Assembly (NCBI GenBank): GCA_964017185.1
Contig: OZ024876.1
Span: 18,736,226-18,800,225, forward strand
DNA from: Rugalucina vietnamica
Taxonomy: Eukaryota > Mollusca > Bivalvia > Lucinida > Lucinidae
Length of the DNA: 64,000 bases
Direction: 5' to 3'
The notes beneath the pieces were generated by a model that worked only from the letters and a program-made list of their open reading frames with translations, ran no database searches and was not told where the DNA came from. The position numbers and the translations under genes are program-made. Of this stretch, positions 58,524 to 64,000 are shown piece after piece (the stretch's first letter is position 1; each line of letters begins with the position of its first letter).

Positions 58524-59933
58524 TTTGTAGTACAATATAAATTTGGGGCATATTCAACAGGGGTGATTTCTGACGATGATAGAAGCGTTTGAAGTACAAT
58601 AGAACACTGGTGCCTAATCAACATGAGTCATTACAGGCAATGATATTGGTATTTGTATTAAAATATAACAGTAAAGCCTAATCAGCAGCAGTGATTACAG
58701 GCTATTGGGTTTGTAGTACTACATAACACCAGGGTCTAATCAACAGGAGTGATAACAGGCGATGACAGGTACGTTTTCATACTATATAACACTGGGACCT
58801 TATCAGCAGGAGTGAGTACAGAAAATAATAGAGGCGTTTTTGTGACGTTTGTAGTACAATAAGGTATTGGGGCCTAATCAGTAGGAGTGATTACAGGCGA
58901 TGATAGGGACTCATTTAGTTCAATGCTACTTTGGGGCCTTATCAGCAGGATGTGACTTCATGCGTTGAAAGAAGCGTTTGTAAATAAATATAACACTGCA
59001 GATTTATCAGCAGGAATAATTACAGGCAATGATATGGGCATTTGTAGTACAATTTAACTCTAGTGCCTAATCAGCAGAAGTGATAACAGGTCACGAAAGG
59101 GAGGTACGTAATACTACATAACACTAGGACTTATCAACAGGAGTGATTACAGTCGTTGATAAGCACGTTTTTATAACAATATTTCACTGGGACCTTATCA
59201 ACAGGACTGATTACAGGCAATGATATGGGTATTTGTAGTAATATATTTCACTAGGGCCTAATCAAGAGCAGGAGTGATTACAGGCGATGACAAGAACGTT
59301 CTATTACTATATAACACTGGAGGATTATCAGCAAAAGTGACTGCAGAAGATAATAGAGGCGTTTGTTGTACAAAATATGACCGGGGTATAATTTGCAGGA
59401 GTAGTTACATGCGATGAAAGTGACGTTTGTAGTACAATAACGCATTCAGGCCTAATGAGGAGGAGCTTTTACAGGCGTTTGTAGTAGAATATTACTTTGA
59501 GGCCTAATCAGCAGGAGTGATTACAGGCGATGAAAGCAGCGTTTGTATTAAAATTTACACCGGGGCCTTATCTACAAGAGTGATTACAGGCGACTCAAGG
59601 CACGTTTGTATTGCTATGTAAAATTGGCGCCTTTACAGCAGGAGTGCTAACAAGCGATGAAAGAGGCGTTAATAGGGTGTTTTGTTTTACTATATAATAC
59701 TAGGGGCCTAATCAACAGGGGTGATTACAGGCAATGACAGAGGCATTAAAATGTAGTTTCGTAGAACTATATTGCACCAGGGGCCTTATCAACAGGAGTG
59801 ATTACAGGTGATGACAGGTACGCTTGTCTTGCTTTATGAAACTGGGGCCTTATCAGCAGGAGTGATTACAGGCAATTATAGAGGCATTTATAGTACAACT
59901 AAAGACTGGGGCTAATTCGTAGTAAGGTACAAG

Positions 59934-60216
59934 TAGGCAAAGATCAGGAAAAGGCGCAATCAGAAAGAGATTCCCACTCCAAAAACCGAGGTGGGAAAAA
60001 ACCAAACTAACAATCAGGCACATATACCATGAAACATATCGTAAGCCGAATGAGCAGCTATTTTCCCAATAGGTGCCCATTCAGTTACCTTAACTTAATT
60101 AAAAATATGAAAACATACATATGGCGCCAACAGCACAAAAAAATTTAAACACCAAGACATAAAACAAAATGAACCACCACAGAAGTATCGCCTTGGAACG
60201 ATCAGTAACACAAAGT
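59934..60216 (-). mobile_element. RT element family R, short 3'-end copy in the satellite
   Basis: ~283 bp, minus strand from CTTTGTGTTACTGATCG to CTTTGCCTACTTGTACC. Flanking satellite reads TAGTA on both sides, a candidate 5-bp target duplication. Very similar to the copies at 27.3 and 40.4 kb. Confidence 0.82.
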
Positions 60217-61027
60217 AGTAGTTATACGTGATGATAGGGGGTTTTCAGTATGATATATCACTGGCCTTTATCAGCAGGAGCGATTACATGCAATGATAGG
60301 GACGTTTGTAATACATAATAACTTTGGGGCCTTATCAGCAGCAGTAATGACTTGTCACTATATGGAGGATTGTAGTACTATATAACACGGTGGCCTTATC
60401 AACAGGAGTGATTACAGGTGTTGAAAGGGCGGTTTTCATAAAATATAACACAGGGGCCTTATCAACAGGAGTGATTAGAGGCTAAAATAGTGGATTTTGT
60501 AGTACAATATAAATTTGGGGCCTATTCAGCAGGGTTGATTTCAGACGATGATAGGAGCGTTTGAAGTACAATATTACACTGGGGCCGAATCAACATGAGT
60601 CATTACAGGCAATGATATTGGTATTTGTATTAAGATATAACAGTAAAGCCTAATCAGCAGCAGTTATTACAGGTCATTAGGTTTGTAGTACTACACAACA
60701 CCAGGGCCTAATCAACAGGAGAGATAACAGGCTATTGCAGGTACGTTTTCATACTATATAACACTTGGACCTTATCAGCAGGGGTGAGTAAAGAAGATAA
60801 TAGATGACAGGGACGCATTTTGTTCAATTTTTGTGACGTTTGTAGTAAAATAAGGTAGTGGGACTTAATCAGTATTAGTGTTTACAGGCGATGATAGGGA
60901 CGCATTTAGTTCAATAATAATTTGACGCTTTATCAGCAGGATGTGACTTCATGCGTTGAAAGATGCGTCTGTAAATAAATATAACACTGCAGATTTATCA
61001 GCAGGAATGATTACAGGCAATGATATG

Positions 61028-61308
61028 TTAGAGTTAAAGTATCGAGTAGAAAAAATAAGTAAAATAAAACGAGTCGAAGACGAGCTGTTTTACTTACTTT
61101 TTCTACGAGGTCTTTAACTAACTTGTAGTATGTCAGAACACCAATTGACAGATCCGTACTGTAACTTCCGACATCAGGAAGCTACAGTACGGTTTTAATT
61201 CCGCCTCCTTCCTGAGTATTAATATGAAGGCCCGCCTCCTCTGATATTAACTTGTATTGATTTAATCATACAAAAACATCAAAAAACAGCAGAAAGTCAT
61301 ACTACAAG
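61028..61308 (-). mobile_element. Structured TIR element S, copy 2
   Basis: The reverse complement of the element at 38948-39234. Its three stems are better preserved: CCGTACTGTAACTTCC faces GGAAGCTACAGTACGG perfectly apart from one base. It interrupts a monomer between CAATGATATG and GGCATTTGTAG. Confidence 0.75.
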
Positions 61309-62739
61309 GGCATTTGTAGTACAATTAAGCTCTAGTGCCTAATCAGCAGAAGTGATAACAGGTCATGAAAGGGAGGTACGTAATACTACATAACACGAGA
61401 AATAATCAACAGGAGTGATTACAGGCGTCGATAGGCACGTTTGTATAACAATATTTCACTGGGGTCTTATCAACAGGACTGATTACAGGCAATGATATGG
61501 GTATTTGTAGTAAAGTATTTCACTAGGGCCTAATCAACAGCAGGAGTGATTACAGGCGATGACAAGCACGTTCTATTACTATAATACACTGGAACATTAT
61601 CAGCAAAAGTGATTGCAGAAGATAATAGAGGCGTTTGTTGTAAAAAATATGACCGGGGTATAATTTGCAGGAGCAGTTAAATGCGATGAAAGTGACGTTT
61701 GTAGTACAATAACGCATTCGGGCCTAATAAGTAGGAGTTTTGCAGCCGATGATAGGGGCGTTTGTAGTTCAATATTTCTTTGGGGCCTAATCAGCAGGAG
61801 TGATTACAGGCGATGAAAGCAGCGTTTGTAATAAAATTTTACACCGGGGCCGTATCTACAAGAGTAATTACAGGCGACTCAAGGCACGTTTGTATTGCTA
61901 TGTAAAATTGGCGCCTTTACAGCAGTAGTGATTACAGGCGATGAAAGCGGCGTTAATAGGGAGTTTTGTTTAACTATATAAAACTAGGGGCCTAATCAAC
62001 AGGAGTGATTACAGGCAACGTCAGAGGCTTTAATATGTAGTTTTGTAGAACTATGTAGCACTAGGAGCCTTATCAACAGGAGTGATTACATGTGATGACA
62101 GGTACGTTTGTCTTGCTATTTGAAACTGTGGCCTTATCAGCAGGTGTGATTACAGGCAATTATAGAGGCATTTATAGTACAACTAAAGACTGGGGCTAAT
62201 TCGTAGTAGTAATCATACGTGATGATAGGGGGTTTTCAGTATTATATAACACTGGGACCTTATCAGAAGGAGCGATTACATGCGATGACAGGGACGTTTG
62301 TAATACATAATAACTTTGGGGCCTTATCAGCAGCAATAATGACAGGTCACTATATGGAGGATTGTAGTACTATATAACACTGTGGCCTAATCAACAGGAG
62401 TGATAAAAGGTGTTGATAGGGCGGTTTTCATAAAATATATCACATGGGCCTTATCAACAGGAGTGATTAGAGGCGAAAATAGTGGATTTTGTAGTACAAT
62501 ATTAATTTGGGGCCTATTCAGCAGGGGTGATTTCAGACGATGATAGGAGAGTTCGAAGTACAATATTACACTGGGGTCTAATCAACATGAGTCATTTCAG
62601 TTAATGAGATTGGTATTTGTATTAAAATATAACAGTAAAGCCTAATCGGCAGCAGTGATTACAGGTCATTAGGTTTGTAGTACTACATAACTAATCAACA
62701 GGAGTGATAACAGGCGATGACAGGTACGTTTACATACTA

Positions 62740-63778
62740 TACTCATCAAAAGAAGTTTTGCACCAGTTAATATTTTTCTCATTTTAAAATAATGTCTAGT
62801 ATAGACATTTTTCAAATAAACTTTTAAAACTGAATACCATCTTAAAGGGCTGGACTTCCTGAATGACAAATCAATATTTCTTCTAAAAAAGATTAAATAA
62901 AAATGTGCAAAAATGCATGTTTTTGAAAACACCAAAATTTGGGATGCAGCAAAAAGCCCTTATCTTTATTTCTGGGCTTCCAACCCCGAATTCGTTTCAC
63001 ATCCTCATTCGGGATACTGAAAGCAATCTTTTAAAGCAAAAAACTAAAAATTGATTTTTTTTTGACAAAAACACTATTTTTGACCAAAAATAACGATTTT
63101 TGAGATTTTGTTTAAATTCTCAGATAAAGCTTAGTAACTCATCTCTCCAATAAAATGGGTTGTTTTTCTTTCAAACACAGCATGCAGCACCCATTAATGT
63201 TTAACTGAAAGTACTGGTTTTCAACTCATCCAAATTCAGAATTTTTAAAAAGCTGCATGTCAAAAAAGTCCTCATGCAACATCTTTGACATGAGATTGCC
63301 TTTAACAGAAAGCAAACAGGCGGCAACTTTTGGTGTCAAAACATCTCATAATAATCAAAAATTGAAATGAATTTGATTTTACTCATTTTTACCAATATTT
63401 ATCATTTTTTTCTCAAAAATTGCAATTTTGTCAAAAAATGAATTTTTACTAAAATTTTGAGATTTTTTAAATTGTTTTTAGGCTTAATCATTAGCTTTGG
63501 AGCTCTTGTGTGTAAATTTGGAAACAAACATGTGTTCTTGATGCTGTGGCATTTTTTGTGGAATTTTTTCGATTTTCCAATTTTCAGCATTTACAGAAAA
63601 TTGGAATTTTCAATTTTTCCTCAAATCGTTTCCGCAACAACTTTTGGTCTTATCACACACATTATCAAACTTTTTCAGACTGTACAATTTCAAAAAGCTA
63701 ACTTTAAAATTTGTTAGTTAAAATGTCACTTAAAAATATGAAAAAATCTAAATGGTGCAAAACTTCTTTTGATGAGTA
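62740..63778 (-). mobile_element. TA-flanked TIR element T (mariner-like MITE), copy 2
   Basis: 1,039 bp, opposite in orientation to 45040-46080 and highly similar to it. Termini TACTCATCAAAAGAAGTTTT and AAACTTCTTTTGATGAGTA are intact, with TA at both flanks inside the satellite word ACTATATAACAC. Short open frames are parts of a shared noncoding or decayed interior. Confidence 0.82.
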
Positions 63779-64000
63779 TATATAACACTGGGACCTTAGC
63801 AGCAGGAGTGAGAACAGACGATAAAAGAGGCGTTTTTGTGACGTTTGTAGTACAATAAGGTAATGGGGCCTAATCAGTAGGAGTGATTACAGGCGATGAT
63901 AGGGACGCATTTAGTTCAATATTACTTTGGAGCCTTATCAGCAGGATGTGACTTCATGCGTTGAAAGAAGCATTTGTAAATAAATATAATACTGGAGATT

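Larger units (their letters stand above)
39430..64000 (+). repeat. 64-bp satellite array, forward block, continues past the window
   Basis: Monomers of about 64 bp repeat throughout, with conserved words GGGGCCTTATCAGCAGGAG, GTGATTACAGGCGATGATAG and GTTTGTAGTACAATATAACA. After subtracting insertions roughly 340 monomers fit. A marker variant (GGACGCATTTAGTTCAATAT) recurs at 40821, 42491, 55450, 56892, 58907, 60898 and 63902. Most steps, corrected for inserted elements, are close to 1,670-1,710 bp, that is about 26 monomers. Between ~44 and 54 kb the order differs. Short open frames on either strand are by-products of the repeat. No function is implied by the sequence; satellites of this size usually lie in heterochromatin. 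Confidence 0.93.

Noticed and set aside
39430-64000. Regular ~64-bp spacing of a conserved word suggesting a CRISPR array
   Set aside because: The whole unit is repeated rather than short repeats with unique spacers, and the context is eukaryotic. It is a satellite.
39430-64000. Many short open frames on both strands in the satellite
   Set aside because: They follow the monomer period, change frame between units and have no conserved protein.
39430-64000. GATTACAGGCG word resembling the primate Alu sequence
   Set aside because: Only about 11 bp match; no other Alu feature is present and the monomer is otherwise unrelated.

Overview
This looks like eukaryotic, almost certainly molluscan and probably bivalve, nuclear DNA. 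It is AT-rich and carries the repeat families typical of that group: elements opening with an AGCTCACCTGAGCC-like end and GTCCGTCCGTC tracts, several tRNA-derived SINEs ending in GGGACGTAAA, Penelope-type and other reverse transcriptase remnants, and many small terminal-inverted-repeat elements. No intact host protein gene, no functional tRNA or rRNA gene and no CRISPR array was found. The species cannot be named from the sequence. All family names rest on motif recognition by eye, without database searches.

Layout. 1-3.4 kb: nested repeats, a decayed C2H2 zinc-finger exon and SINEs. 3.6-9.45 kb: a transposon-type integrase pseudogene in two head-to-head copies around a hairpin-rich palindrome. 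The right copy has a recognisable GT-AG intron (5833-9153) filled by other repeats, and a C-terminal exon at 9154. 9.8-13.7 kb: a 295-bp TTAA-flanked element, a SINE, then mostly unassigned AT-rich DNA. 13.75-14.75 kb: a Penelope-like reverse transcriptase that stops where a GIY-YIG endonuclease would normally follow. 15-24 kb: dispersed repeats, SINEs, homopolymers and a ~150-bp tandem repeat. 24.6-27.3 kb: a giant imperfect palindrome. 27.3-28.8 kb: the longest copy of a reverse-transcriptase element whose 3' end recurs about a dozen times in the window. 29-37 kb: more miniature elements, a ~187-bp tandem repeat split by an insertion, and further repeats.

37.05-64 kb: a large satellite with a ~64-bp monomer, running off the right edge. 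The first ~2.4 kb is in reverse orientation; the rest is forward. Parts of it have a higher-order period near 1.67 kb (about 26 monomers), and another block has a period of about 1.25-1.33 kb. Retroelement tails and TIR elements have inserted into it, and some insertions were later copied with the array.

There is no operon or pathway here. The genes are transposable-element genes in decay, and the main interest is structural: palindromes, the satellite's higher-order organisation, and a poorly characterised integrase family with a preserved intron.
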